DNA from: Haloarchaeobius salinus
Lineage (GTDB): Archaea; Halobacteriota; Halobacteria; Halobacteriales; Natrialbaceae
Length of the DNA stretch: 64,000 nucleotides
NCBI RefSeq assembly: GCF_024464185.1
Contig: NZ_JANHAU010000002.1
Span: forward strand, 186,001-250,000
Reading direction: 5' to 3'
Below are positions 20,983 to 28,825 of the stretch, one piece after another. The notes under the pieces are model-generated. The model saw only the letters and a program-made list of their open reading frames with translations. It searched no databases and was not told the origin of the DNA. Position 1 is the stretch's first letter. Each line of letters opens with the position of its first letter. The translations under genes were made by a program, and so were the position numbers.

Positions 20983-21807
20983 TCACAGCGGCTGGTAGTA
21001 CGGCACGGGTGGGTGCGGCAGATGGACCCCGAACAGCATGAGGCCGTGGGCGAACGGCAGGTAGCCCAGGCCGAGGAACGCCACGCCCATCACCCGGTGC
21101 AGCAGGGTCCGGTTCCGGACGGACAGCGACCCGATGGCGAGTCCGTACGCGAACAGCGTCGGGATGGTACCGATGCCGAGCAGCGACAGCGCGAGCGCCC
21201 CGCGGACCGGGTCGCCGATGACGAACGCGTACAGGTACGCCGGGTAGGTGATGGGGCAGGGCAGCGCGGCGTGGGCCGCGCCGAGGCCGACGATACCCCT
21301 CGAGTTCGTCGCGCGGTCGAGGTGGCCGGTCAGCACGCCACTGACGCGTCGAGACACCGCCGAGAGCCCGGGGATCGAGTTCCCGACCGCCGCGCCGCCC
21401 GCGGTTCCCCGGAACAGGTAGCCGACGCCCGCGGCGATGATGAACAGCCCGACGACGATGCCGACGCTCCCCCGGACGACCGTCGAGAGCGACGTGACCG
21501 TGCTCACGCCCCCGACGACGATGCTCCCGGCGAGTCCGAGCAGCGCGCCGACGACGGCGTAGCCCGCGGTGCGGCCGAGGTTGAAGAGCCCGTGCTGGCG
21601 GACGTCGGCCGTCGTGAGCTGGTCGCCCCGGCGGTCGTCGCGGCTGGCGGTGATGCGGTCGGCGTACGTCGACACCAGGGGCCCGCACATCCCGAGGCAG
21701 TGCGCGCCGCCGAGCACGCCGATGACGAGGAACAGGAGCAGGTCGGCGTTCGCGCTGACGGTGCCGGTGTGCATCGCCTGCGCGACGGGGTCGACCCACC
21801 CGACCAC
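20983..21807 (-). CDS. SafE/DsbD-type membrane protein (oxidase assembly context)
   Basis: Polytopic membrane protein of 274 residues with about six helices. The first bundle contains GVLGGAHCLGMCGPL, with a Cys pair in the membrane, and the second bundle contains HAALPCPITYPAYLYA. This is the sulfite-exporter/UreH-like (COG2836-type) fold that accompanies cytochrome oxidase assembly genes in bacteria (ccoGHIS). It is seven bases upstream of the copper ATPase and three bases downstream of a small membrane protein, so all are probably one transcript. A role in copper or thiol handling for the oxidase is inferred. Confidence 0.83.
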   Translation of the reverse strand: MVGWVDPVAQAMHTGTVSANADLLLFLVIGVLGGAHCLGMCGPLVSTYADRITASRDDRRGDQLTTADVRQHGLFNLGRTAGYAVVGALLGLAGSIVVGGVSTVTSLSTVVRGSVGIVVGLFIIAAGVGYLFRGTAGGAAVGNSIPGLSAVSRRVSGVLTGHLDRATNSRGIVGLGAAHAALPCPITYPAYLYAFVIGDPVRGALALSLLGIGTIPTLFAYGLAIGSLSVRNRTLLHRVMGVAFLGLGYLPFAHGLMLFGVHLPHPPVPYYQPL

Positions 21808-21810
21808 CTA

Positions 21811-22008
21811 TCACACCCCGTTCGCGCTCGCGTCGTCGTGGTGCTCGCCCTCGTGCGGCGAGAGCGCGAGCGCCAGACAGCCGGTGATGATGAGCACGTT
21901 GAGGAGCGTGACGGCGGCGATGGTCTCGCCCGAGAGCGCCACGAAGACCACCGCGGGCACCAGCGCGGCCAGCGAGATGAGCCCGATCACACGCGGTGTG
22001 ATGTCCAT
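21811..22008 (-). CDS. Small membrane protein, first gene of the copper-assembly operon
   Basis: Protein of 65 residues with two hydrophobic helices (about residues 6-24 and 31-49) and a His/Asp-rich tail containing HEGEHHDD that could bind metal. The start at 22008 (MDITPRVIG) has a TATA box 26 nt upstream. It is divergent from cbaD with about 100 bp between the starts. The gene ends three bases before the next start, indicating tight coupling. It resembles small proteins annotated with haloarchaeal ba3 oxidases, but I cannot name a family with certainty. Confidence 0.72.
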   Translation of the reverse strand: MDITPRVIGLISLAALVPAVVFVALSGETIAAVTLLNVLIITGCLALALSPHEGEHHDDASANGV

Positions 22009-22033
22009 GCTATGGGGTGTACTCGCGCGTGAG

Positions 22034-22040
22034 TATAAAA
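22034..22040 (-). promoter_or_regulatory. TATA box for the copper-assembly operon
   Basis: TTTTATA on the minus strand lies 26 nt before the ATG at 22008. It is one half of the divergent promoter region of the oxidase cluster. Confidence 0.6.
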
Positions 22041-22079
22041 TCTCGTCCGATTCCCGGGGTGTGGTAGCCGACCCGAGAG

Positions 22080-22085
22080 TTAAGT
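22080..22085 (+). promoter_or_regulatory. TATA-like box for cbaDBAE
   Basis: TTAAGT lies 25 nt ahead of the ATG at 22110. It supports that start over the TTG at 22095 and marks the other half of the divergent promoter region. Confidence 0.5.
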
Positions 22086-22109
22086 CGTGGGCCGTTGGAA
22101 CACGTTCGC

Positions 22110-22343
22110 ATGAGCAGGGGTGTACCAGCAGTCGAGGAGGAGGACGGTGAACCGGAAGGGCCGGAACAGAGCGTCTCGGCCCCGGCGATGCAGGAAGGGC
22201 CGGAACGGGAGCTATCTCACGAGGAGTTCGACCCGAAAGGAACACTTGCGCTGATACTGATGTACTTCACAATACTGGTCGTCATGTGGGTGTTCATGTA
22301 CTTCATCGAGTTCCTCGGCAACGATCTCGTCGTGGTGGGGTGA
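22110..22343 (+). CDS. cbaD: Cytochrome ba3-type oxidase small subunit CbaD
   Basis: Small subunit of 77 residues. A polar acidic N terminus (about residues 1-45) is followed by one membrane helix (about 48-70, LALILMYFTILVVMWVFMY). The gene order cbaD-cbaB-cbaA-cbaE is that described for Natronomonas pharaonis, and this gene occupies the cbaD position. The start at 22110 is preferred over an upstream TTG because of the TATA spacing. It probably stabilises the catalytic subunit in the membrane. Confidence 0.82.
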   Translation: MSRGVPAVEEEDGEPEGPEQSVSAPAMQEGPERELSHEEFDPKGTLALILMYFTILVVMWVFMYFIEFLGNDLVVVG

Positions 22344-22349
22344 GCACGG

Positions 22350-22859
22350 GTGCACATCCACCAGTACGAGAAGCTCTGGCTCGGGATGTCGCTGCTGCTC
22401 ATCGTGGGCTTCATCGCGACCATCACCTACGGTGCGGTCGGCGTCGGCGTGTCGATGGTCGACGACAGCGGCGGCAACGTGGACCCGAACAGTCTGGACG
22501 AACACCCCGAGTTCAGCGACCCCGGTGTCGAACAGGTCGGTGAGGACGAGTACGAGGCGTACGTCGTCGCGCGGCAGTTCATCTTCCAGCCCGACCCCAT
22601 CGTCGTGCCCGCCAACAGCACGGTGACGTTCTACGTGACCTCCGCCGACGTCATCCACGGCTTCGCCGTCGTGGGGACGAACGCCAACACGATGGTCATC
22701 CCGGGAGAGGTGGCCGAGATCACCGTCGAGGTGAACGAGGCCGGCGAGTACGGCATCGTCTGCCACGAGTACTGCGGTGACGGCCACCACACCATGGAGG
22801 GGGTCCTCCGTGTCGTGCCGGAGGGCCAGTACAACAGCAGCGACGGGGGTGAGCAATGA
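22350..22859 (+). CDS. cbaB: Cytochrome ba3-type oxidase subunit II (CuA)
   Basis: Electron-entry subunit of 169 residues. One N-terminal membrane helix (about residues 10-34) anchors an external cupredoxin domain. CuA ligands are complete: H103 in DVIHGF, then C138, E140, C142, H146 and M149 in CHEYCGDGHHTM. The start is a GTG at 22350, seven bases after cbaD, and the stop overlaps the cbaA start as ATGA. It accepts electrons from a blue copper protein (halocyanin) in related organisms; no halocyanin gene is in this window. Confidence 0.95.
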   Translation: MHIHQYEKLWLGMSLLLIVGFIATITYGAVGVGVSMVDDSGGNVDPNSLDEHPEFSDPGVEQVGEDEYEAYVVARQFIFQPDPIVVPANSTVTFYVTSADVIHGFAVVGTNANTMVIPGEVAEITVEVNEAGEYGIVCHEYCGDGHHTMEGVLRVVPEGQYNSSDGGEQ

Positions 22860-24610
22860 GCGTCGAACGCGAGACGTTCGCGGACCGGTACCCCGAGGAG
22901 GCCGAGCTCGTCCGGCGGTCGTTCCTGGTCGCGTTCACCGCGCTCGGGCTCGGTGCGCTGTTCGGTATCATCCAGGCGCTCCACCGGACGAACGTCCTGC
23001 GGTTCATCCCCTCGACTGACTACTACACGGTGCTGACGGCCCACGGCGTCCTGCTGGTCATCGTCTTCACCATCTTCTACCTGGTGGGGCTGTACCAGTG
23101 GGCGGTCACCCGCAGCCTGGACCGGTCGCCGACGAACATCAACTTCACCCGGGCGTGGCTCACCCTGATGACCATCGGCTCGGTCATCACGGGCCTCACC
23201 ATCCTGCTCGGGTTCGTCGACCAGATCGGCATCAGTGCCGACGTGCTCTTTACGTTCTACGCGCCACTGCAGGCCCACCCGCTGTTCTACACGGGACTCG
23301 TCGTGTTCATCATCGGGACGTGGCTCGCGGGCGTCGACTGGTTCCGCACCTGGCTGCACTGGAAGCAGGACAACCCGGACGAGCGCATCCCGCTGCAGAC
23401 GTTCATGGTGCTGACGACGATGATCATGTGGTACGTCGCGACCATCGGCGTCGCCATCGCGGTGCTCTTCTTCCTGCTGCCGTGGTCGCTCGGGCTCATC
23501 GAGACGGTGAACCCGCTGCTGACCCGGACGCTGTTCTGGTTCTTCGGTCACCCGGTCGTCTACTTCTGGCTGCTGCCGGCGTACATGCTCTGGTACACCG
23601 TGCTGCCGAAGCTCGCCGGCGGGCGGCTGTTCAGCGATCCCCTCGCACGGGTCGTCTTCGTGCTGTTCGTGCTGCTGTCGACCCCGGTCGGCATCCACCA
23701 CCAGTACGTCGACCCCGGCATCGCGGAGGGGTTCAAGTTCATCGCGATGACGAACACGATGTTCCTGCTGCTGCCGAGCCTGCTGACCGCGTTCACCGTC
23801 GTCGCCAGTATGGAGCACGGGGCGCGCCAGCGTGGCGGCGAGGGGCTGTTCCGGTGGCTCACCGCGCTCCCGTGGCGCGACCCCGCGTTCACCGGGATGG
23901 CGCTCGCCGGCCTGATGTTCGCCGCGGGTGGCTTCTCCGGCATGATCAACGCCGGGATGAACATCAACTACCTCGTCCACAACACCATCTGGGTGCCCGG
24001 CCACTTCCACCTCACCGTCGGCACGGCCGTCGCGCTGACGATGATGGCGGGGACGTACTGGCTGTGGCCACAGCTCACGAACCGGCGGCTCTACTCGCGT
24101 CCCATCGGCCTGCTGCAGGTCGTCATGTGGTTCGGCGGCATGGCGCTGATGTCGAACTCGATGCACGTCGCCGGGCTGTACGGCGTGCCGCGCCGGACCG
24201 CCGAACCCCAGTACGCCGGCTTCGACTTCCAGACCGCGTTCGGGAGCATCGCGGAGCTGAACGTCCAGCTCGCCGTCGGCGGCACGCTGCTGTTCGTCTC
24301 GACGCTGCTGTTCCTCGGGAACCTCGCGCTCTCGCTGGGGAACCCGAAGGTCGATGGACTCGGTCAGACGCTCCCGGAGCCGCTCTCCGGTCCGGACGAC
24401 AGCCCGCGCGTGCTCGACAACATGAAGCTCTGGGCGGGCATCGCGCTGGTGCTCGTCCTGCTCGCGTACGCGCTGCCGCTCGGGGCCATCGTCCAGAACG
24501 GCGGCCTGTTCGGCACCGGCGGTGACGCCTACCCGGTGTCGGTGCTCGGCCGGTTCGACCCCGGCGTCGGACTCGACGCCGTCCGCGAACTCCTGGGGGT
24601 GGGACGATGA
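22856..24610 (+). CDS. cbaA: Cytochrome ba3-type oxidase subunit I
   Basis: Catalytic heme-copper oxidase subunit of 584 residues with about 13 membrane helices. It reduces O2 to water and pumps protons. H63 (TAHG) and H385 fit the low-spin heme ligands, H383 in PGHFHLTVG fits the high-spin heme, and H232, H281 and H282 fit CuB. Y236 in GHPVVYFW is the expected His-Tyr crosslink partner. The sequence and gene order indicate the B-type (ba3) family. It overlaps cbaB and cbaE by four bases each (ATGA), implying translational coupling. Confidence 0.96.
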   Translation: MSVERETFADRYPEEAELVRRSFLVAFTALGLGALFGIIQALHRTNVLRFIPSTDYYTVLTAHGVLLVIVFTIFYLVGLYQWAVTRSLDRSPTNINFTRAWLTLMTIGSVITGLTILLGFVDQIGISADVLFTFYAPLQAHPLFYTGLVVFIIGTWLAGVDWFRTWLHWKQDNPDERIPLQTFMVLTTMIMWYVATIGVAIAVLFFLLPWSLGLIETVNPLLTRTLFWFFGHPVVYFWLLPAYMLWYTVLPKLAGGRLFSDPLARVVFVLFVLLSTPVGIHHQYVDPGIAEGFKFIAMTNTMFLLLPSLLTAFTVVASMEHGARQRGGEGLFRWLTALPWRDPAFTGMALAGLMFAAGGFSGMINAGMNINYLVHNTIWVPGHFHLTVGTAVALTMMAGTYWLWPQLTNRRLYSRPIGLLQVVMWFGGMALMSNSMHVAGLYGVPRRTAEPQYAGFDFQTAFGSIAELNVQLAVGGTLLFVSTLLFLGNLALSLGNPKVDGLGQTLPEPLSGPDDSPRVLDNMKLWAGIALVLVLLAYALPLGAIVQNGGLFGTGGDAYPVSVLGRFDPGVGLDAVRELLGVGR

Positions 24611-24822
24611 GCGACCGCGGTCCCATCGTCCAGACCCGCGGCGGCCTGCTCGTCGCCTGGGCGTTCCTGCTCGTGTTCGGCTTCGAGCTCCGGACGGCGC
24701 TCGGGCTGTTCCTGGGTATCGACGTGCCGGCGGTCCCGTACCTCGGCACGCTGGCCGTCGTGTTGACCCTGTTCGCCGTGCTGGCTGACTTCCAGCGTGC
24801 GTCGGCACAGCAGGAGGCCTGA
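24607..24822 (+). CDS. cbaE: Cytochrome ba3-type oxidase small subunit CbaE
   Basis: Protein of 71 residues with two hydrophobic helices (about residues 14-32 and 38-58) and a short polar tail. It overlaps the cbaA stop by four bases and is followed at once by another membrane-protein gene. It corresponds in position and size to CbaE of the N. pharaonis cbaDBAE operon. No catalytic residues are expected; a structural role is likely. Confidence 0.82.
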   Translation: MSDRGPIVQTRGGLLVAWAFLLVFGFELRTALGLFLGIDVPAVPYLGTLAVVLTLFAVLADFQRASAQQEA

Positions 24823-24823
24823 G

Positions 24824-25453
24824 ATGTCGGTCGTCGAACGGCGTCCCCGGCTCCCGCTGTCGTGGGTCGGGCTCGCGGTCGTCGCCGGCGTGACGCTGGG
24901 CTACTGGCTGGCGGTCGACCCCGTCGTCCGGTCGCCCGCACAGGTCGCCTACCCGCTGCTGTGGCTGGCGGTCAGCGCCGTCGGGGTCGCGGTCGCCGTC
25001 GACGCAGGCGCGCGGTCGCTCTCGCCACTCCCCGCTGTCGTCGGCATCGCGTACGTACTCGTGCTGCTGTGGACCGCGGGGCTGCTCGTGCCGGCAGCGT
25101 CCGCGCCCGAGCTCTCGGTCCATCTGGCGATTCCGGGCTGGGGCCCGGCGGTGCACTACGTCGGCTCGGTCGTCGCGCTCACGGTCGTCCCGTTCCTCGT
25201 CGCCGGCTACGCGACGCTCGGCCTGCTCGCGGCGGTCGCCGTCGACCGGACGTGGGGCGCGTCGATGCCGGGCGCGGTCGGCCTCCTCGCCTGCGTGAGC
25301 TGCACCGCGCCGCTCGTCGCGACGGTCGCCGGCTCGCTCGGGGCCGGCTCGCTGGCCGCCACCCTCAGCACCGCACAGTACCCGGTCGCGACGGCGGCGT
25401 TCCTGCTGTCGGTCGGGGGATTCGTCTTCGTCCTCCGCCGGAGCGCGGACTGA
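24824..25453 (+). CDS. Polytopic membrane protein of the cba operon
   Basis: Membrane protein of 209 residues with about six helices. The start at 24824 (MSVVERRPRLPLS) follows the cbaE stop by one base, so it is part of the operon. Notable is SCTAPLVATVAGSLG near residue 150, a Cys-containing helix segment. The family recurs beside haloarchaeal ba3 oxidases but has no established function to my knowledge. A role in oxidase assembly is an inference from position. Confidence 0.75.
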   Translation: MSVVERRPRLPLSWVGLAVVAGVTLGYWLAVDPVVRSPAQVAYPLLWLAVSAVGVAVAVDAGARSLSPLPAVVGIAYVLVLLWTAGLLVPAASAPELSVHLAIPGWGPAVHYVGSVVALTVVPFLVAGYATLGLLAAVAVDRTWGASMPGAVGLLACVSCTAPLVATVAGSLGAGSLAATLSTAQYPVATAAFLLSVGGFVFVLRRSAD

Positions 25454-25503
25454 GCCGGTCCCGCCGCCGAACCTTTTTAGCCGAGAGCGAGGTAGAGCAG
25501 GGC

Positions 25504-26205
25504 ATGACCGAGCAGTCGCCGGCGACGGATGGGGACGACGCGGAGCCGCCGGCCAGCGAGACGGGCCGGGAGACCGCCCCGTCGACGGAGACACCGGCGG
25601 AGCACGACACGGCCGAATCGCCAGCCGAGGACGACCCGGCGTCGTCGGGAGACGAGCCGACGGACGCCGGCGAGCCCACGCCGGGCGTCCCCGACGAGGA
25701 GACGCTCGACGTGCCCGAGGACGTGGCCACCTACGACCGCTTCAAGAAGATGGACGGCGCGCAGTACGAGCGGGTCAACGAGTTCCTGCGCGACCGCACC
25801 TACATCACGGCCCGCGAGTGGGCCATCGCCCGGCTCTGTTCGGACTTCCGCACCGAGACCGGCGTCGAGATGACGAAGATCGGCGAGAACCTGCCCGAGC
25901 TGGTGCCGTTCATGACGGACACGTACACGCCGCAGGCGGTCAACCAGGCCCGTGCCGCCTTCGAGGACAAGATACGGACCGCGGGCGCGACGTTCCTCTA
26001 CGGCGCGATGTGCGACTTCTTCACCGCCGAGGAGCTGGACGACGTGATGTACGAGTCGACGGAGGTCGCGAAGTTCCTGCTGGAGGTCGAGGGCGTCGAC
26101 CTCTCCGTCGAGGAGGAGCTGGAGGCCGAGGAGCGCATCTCCTCGGTCATGCGGGAGGTGCGCGAGGCGAGCGCGGAGCTGCGCGAGGAGGAGGAGACGG
26201 AGTAG
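25504..26205 (+). CDS. Conserved haloarchaeal protein (DUF5806-like)
   Basis: Protein of 233 residues. The first 75 residues are a disordered Thr/Glu/Asp-rich tail. The conserved domain (about residues 78-233) is helical, with DRFKKMDGAQYERVNEFL, REWAIARLCSDFRTETGVEM and FFTAEELDDVMYESTEVAKF. The C terminus is a charged coiled coil. It resembles a haloarchaeal domain of unknown function (DUF5806, by memory). The start at 25504 has a T-rich promoter-like element about 30 nt upstream. It is separate from the oxidase operon. Confidence 0.78.
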   Translation: MTEQSPATDGDDAEPPASETGRETAPSTETPAEHDTAESPAEDDPASSGDEPTDAGEPTPGVPDEETLDVPEDVATYDRFKKMDGAQYERVNEFLRDRTYITAREWAIARLCSDFRTETGVEMTKIGENLPELVPFMTDTYTPQAVNQARAAFEDKIRTAGATFLYGAMCDFFTAEELDDVMYESTEVAKFLLEVEGVDLSVEEELEAEERISSVMREVREASAELREEEETE

Positions 26206-26206
26206 C

Positions 26207-26686
26207 TCACTCCGTCGGCGGCAGCAGCAGCTCGGGCTCCGACGGCTCGACCGTCACCACGTCCTCGATGGTGAGCGGGCGGATGTGCACCGGGAAGGTG
26301 TCCCGCTCCAGCACGCCCTCGGTCGTCTCCTTGGCGTCCTTGATGCCGTAGTAGACGGGCACGAGGAGCACCTGCTCGCGCGATCCGTCCTCGACGGCGA
26401 CGACGAGGAAGACGTGGCCGGCGTGGACCGCACGGAACACCTCGAACTCGTCGAACGCGGCTCCCGTGTCGGTGACCATCGCGCTGACGGTCTCGTACTC
26501 GTCGCCGGGGACGAGTACATCGAGGCCGAAGCGCTCGTGGTCCGGGGGCAGCGGCGTCACGTCGCCGGGGTGGAGCTCGACGACCTCCCAGCCGTCGTCG
26601 CGGTACTCGGCGGCCGTGGCCTCCAGGTCCTCGACGACGCGCTCCCAGGCTTCGACGGCTGCGTCGTTGACACCGGGCAGTTTCAT
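26207..26686 (-). CDS. Conserved haloarchaeal protein, unknown function
   Basis: Protein of 159 residues, compact alpha-beta. An N-terminal helix (AAVEAWERVVEDLEATAAEY) is followed by strands around GWEVVELHPGDVTPL, HAGHVFLVVAVEDG and EQVLLVPVYYGIKDAKE, and a C-terminal strand segment VHIRPLTIEDVVTVEP. No catalytic motif or membrane segment is visible. I believe it is a family restricted to Halobacteria but cannot name its role. Its stop nearly touches the stop of the convergent upstream gene. Confidence 0.75.
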   Translation of the reverse strand: MKLPGVNDAAVEAWERVVEDLEATAAEYRDDGWEVVELHPGDVTPLPPDHERFGLDVLVPGDEYETVSAMVTDTGAAFDEFEVFRAVHAGHVFLVVAVEDGSREQVLLVPVYYGIKDAKETTEGVLERDTFPVHIRPLTIEDVVTVEPSEPELLLPPTE

Positions 26687-26734
26687 GGGCGTACGTGGGA
26701 GCAGGAGCCGTGAAAAGGGTTCCCGTTCGTCCGG

Positions 26735-28021
26735 TCAGTGCCGGACGTTCTGCCCCGCGTGCTCGCCGAAGCCGTCCCCGTCCCAGACGACCGTTCCCCG
26801 GACCGTCGTCCACTCGGGGAAGATGCCCCGCCAGCCCTCGAACGGCGTCCACCCGCAGTTCGAGTGGAGGGCCTCGCCGCGGACCTCGCGGGTGTCGTCG
26901 AGGTCGTACAGCGCGAGGTCGGCGTCGTAGCCCGCCGCGACCTGGCCCTTCGCGTCGAGCCCGAAGATGTCGGCGGGGTTCGATGCGACGAGGTCGCGGA
27001 CGCGCTCGACGCCGAACGCGCCGTCGTCGCGGGCGGCCTCGGCGAGCAGGAGCGGGACCATCGTCTCGACGCCGGGGACGCCCGACGGCGCGTCCCGGAT
27101 CGTGGCTTCCTTCTCGGCGACGGTGTGGGGCGCGTGGTCGGTCGCGACCACGTCGACGGTGCCGTCGGCGACGCGCTCGAAGACGGCCTCGCGGCGCTCC
27201 GCCGAGCGCAGCGGTGGGTTCATCCGCCCGTACGTGCCGAGTTCGTCGGAGTCGAGGCGCGAGAGGAACAGGTGGTGCGGGGTGACCTCGCAGGTCGCGC
27301 CCGCCTCGGCGGCGGCGTCGATGCCCTCCGGCGTCGACGTGTGGGCGATGTGGAGGTTGGTCCCGGAGTCGGCGGCGACCTCGCAGGCGCGCTCGACCGC
27401 GGCGGCCTCGGCCTCGGGGGTCCGGTAGGCGGACCAGGCGTCGACGTCGGCCTCCCGACCGACGCCGTCGCCCGCGTTCGCGAGGGCGTCCTCGTCGAAC
27501 AGGCCTGCGTCCTCGGCGTGGACGGTGACGGGCACGTCGTTCGCGGCGGCCAGGTCGACGGCGTCGTCGAACAGGTCGGCCTCGATGCCCATGTCGCCCG
27601 TCGAGTCCGCGAGGAACACCTCGCCGAGCGCGAATAGCGACCGGTCGAACAGCGAGTCGGGGTCCCACGACTCCGTGACGCCGCCGTTGATGCCCCAGTC
27701 GACGAGCGAGTCGGCGGCGAGGGCGGCCTTCTCGTCGAACGCGTCCCCGGAGACCGTCGGCGGGTCGGTGTTGGGCTGGTCGACGACGGTCGTCACGCCA
27801 CCCGCGGCGGCGCTCCGCGAGCCGGTCGCCCACGTCTCCTTGTGCGAGAAGCCGGGCTGGCGGAAGTGGACGTGGACGTCGATGGCACCGGGCATGAGCA
27901 GCTTCCCGGTCGCGTCCACGTCGGCCTCGCCGCCGAGATCGCCGACGGCGTCGATGGCCTCGCCGTCGACCCGCACGTCGGCGGTCGTCCCGTCCGGCAG
28001 CGTCGCGTTGCCGATGAGCAT
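26735..28021 (-). CDS. pyrC: Dihydroorotase
   Basis: Third enzyme of pyrimidine biosynthesis, cyclising carbamoyl-aspartate to dihydroorotate. It has 428 residues, as in class I dihydroorotases. The metal-binding DVHVHFRQPG, the mid-domain VHAED, NLHIAHTSTPEG with a zinc-binding His, and the catalytic VVATDHAPH are all present. The start at 28021 (MLIGNATLPDG) matches the family; the longer frame adds 23 unsupported residues. No other pyr genes are nearby. It is on the same strand as the lipoate-ligase-like gene, 69 bp downstream of it. Confidence 0.92.
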   Translation of the reverse strand: MLIGNATLPDGTTADVRVDGEAIDAVGDLGGEADVDATGKLLMPGAIDVHVHFRQPGFSHKETWATGSRSAAAGGVTTVVDQPNTDPPTVSGDAFDEKAALAADSLVDWGINGGVTESWDPDSLFDRSLFALGEVFLADSTGDMGIEADLFDDAVDLAAANDVPVTVHAEDAGLFDEDALANAGDGVGREADVDAWSAYRTPEAEAAAVERACEVAADSGTNLHIAHTSTPEGIDAAAEAGATCEVTPHHLFLSRLDSDELGTYGRMNPPLRSAERREAVFERVADGTVDVVATDHAPHTVAEKEATIRDAPSGVPGVETMVPLLLAEAARDDGAFGVERVRDLVASNPADIFGLDAKGQVAAGYDADLALYDLDDTREVRGEALHSNCGWTPFEGWRGIFPEWTTVRGTVVWDGDGFGEHAGQNVRH

Positions 28022-28090
28022 ACCTCCCTCTCCCGCGGCGGGCGTCCTAAGTCTCTCGAACTCCGGCGCGCCGAGCGACTCGACCGACAC

Positions 28091-28771
28091 TCAGTCGAGC
28101 TGCTCGACGGTCGGCTCCGCCTCGCCGACCAGCTCCGCCTCGATGGTCGCCCGCACCGTCTCGGGATCGCTCGTCCCGTCGGCGCGCCCGATGCTCCCCA
28201 GCGAGTCCGGGTCGAACGGCGCGTCGAGCGCGCCGTAGACCGCGGAGAGCACGTCCGCGAGCTCCCCGTGGTTCCGGACGATGCAGACACCGGAGGTGAT
28301 GGCGGCGTCGGTACGGACGCGCTGGGCGATGCCGACGAGCTTGCCGTCGCGCTGGAGCGAGTGCTGGCCGGGACAGAACGAGTCCGAGGGCTCGCCGCGT
28401 TCGGCCGGCACCCCGAGTCGACGGAGGGCGCGCTGGACGTCGACCGTGAGCGCCTCGTACCGTGCGTCGAGCCCACCGCGGATGTCCTCGACGGGCGTGA
28501 TGCGGGCGAACGCGAGCGTCGTCTCGCCGTCGTAGGCGACCGCCCGGCCGCCGACGCTCCGGGTGACCGGCTCGAAGCCCCGTTCTCCGGCCGCGCTGGC
28601 TGCCGTCTCGTACCCAGCCTCGTTGGCGTCGCGCCGACCGAACGCGACGATGCGATGCGGAGCCCACACCCGGACCGCCGGCTCGCCACTGTCGCCGACC
28701 TCGTCGAGCAGTCGTGCCGTCACCTTGCCGTCGGCCGTCGGGTCCTCCCCGCGGCCGCGAACCACGCGCAT
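28091..28771 (-). CDS. Lipoate-protein ligase A-family protein
   Basis: BPL/LPL-fold protein of 226 residues. Family motifs are VTRSVGGRAVAYDGET (lipoyl or octanoyl binding loop, around residue 70-85) and DGKLVGIAQRVR (about 137-148), where the Lys is the position that contacts the acyl group in ligases. It probably attaches lipoate or octanoate to 2-oxoacid dehydrogenase or glycine-cleavage proteins; ligase versus transferase cannot be decided from sequence. No lipoylated protein gene is adjacent. Confidence 0.83.
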   Translation of the reverse strand: MRVVRGRGEDPTADGKVTARLLDEVGDSGEPAVRVWAPHRIVAFGRRDANEAGYETAASAAGERGFEPVTRSVGGRAVAYDGETTLAFARITPVEDIRGGLDARYEALTVDVQRALRRLGVPAERGEPSDSFCPGQHSLQRDGKLVGIAQRVRTDAAITSGVCIVRNHGELADVLSAVYGALDAPFDPDSLGSIGRADGTSDPETVRATIEAELVGEAEPTVEQLD

Positions 28772-28825
28772 GGCTCCGGGTTGGGGGCGACGCGTCTAAA
28801 CCCATCGGGTCCGAAGCCGTCCCCG

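Noticed and set aside
22631-25594. 987-codon reading frame antisense to cbaA and neighbours
   Set aside because: Arg/Pro/Asp-rich shadow of a GC-biased real operon; heme-copper oxidase motifs on the other strand are decisive.
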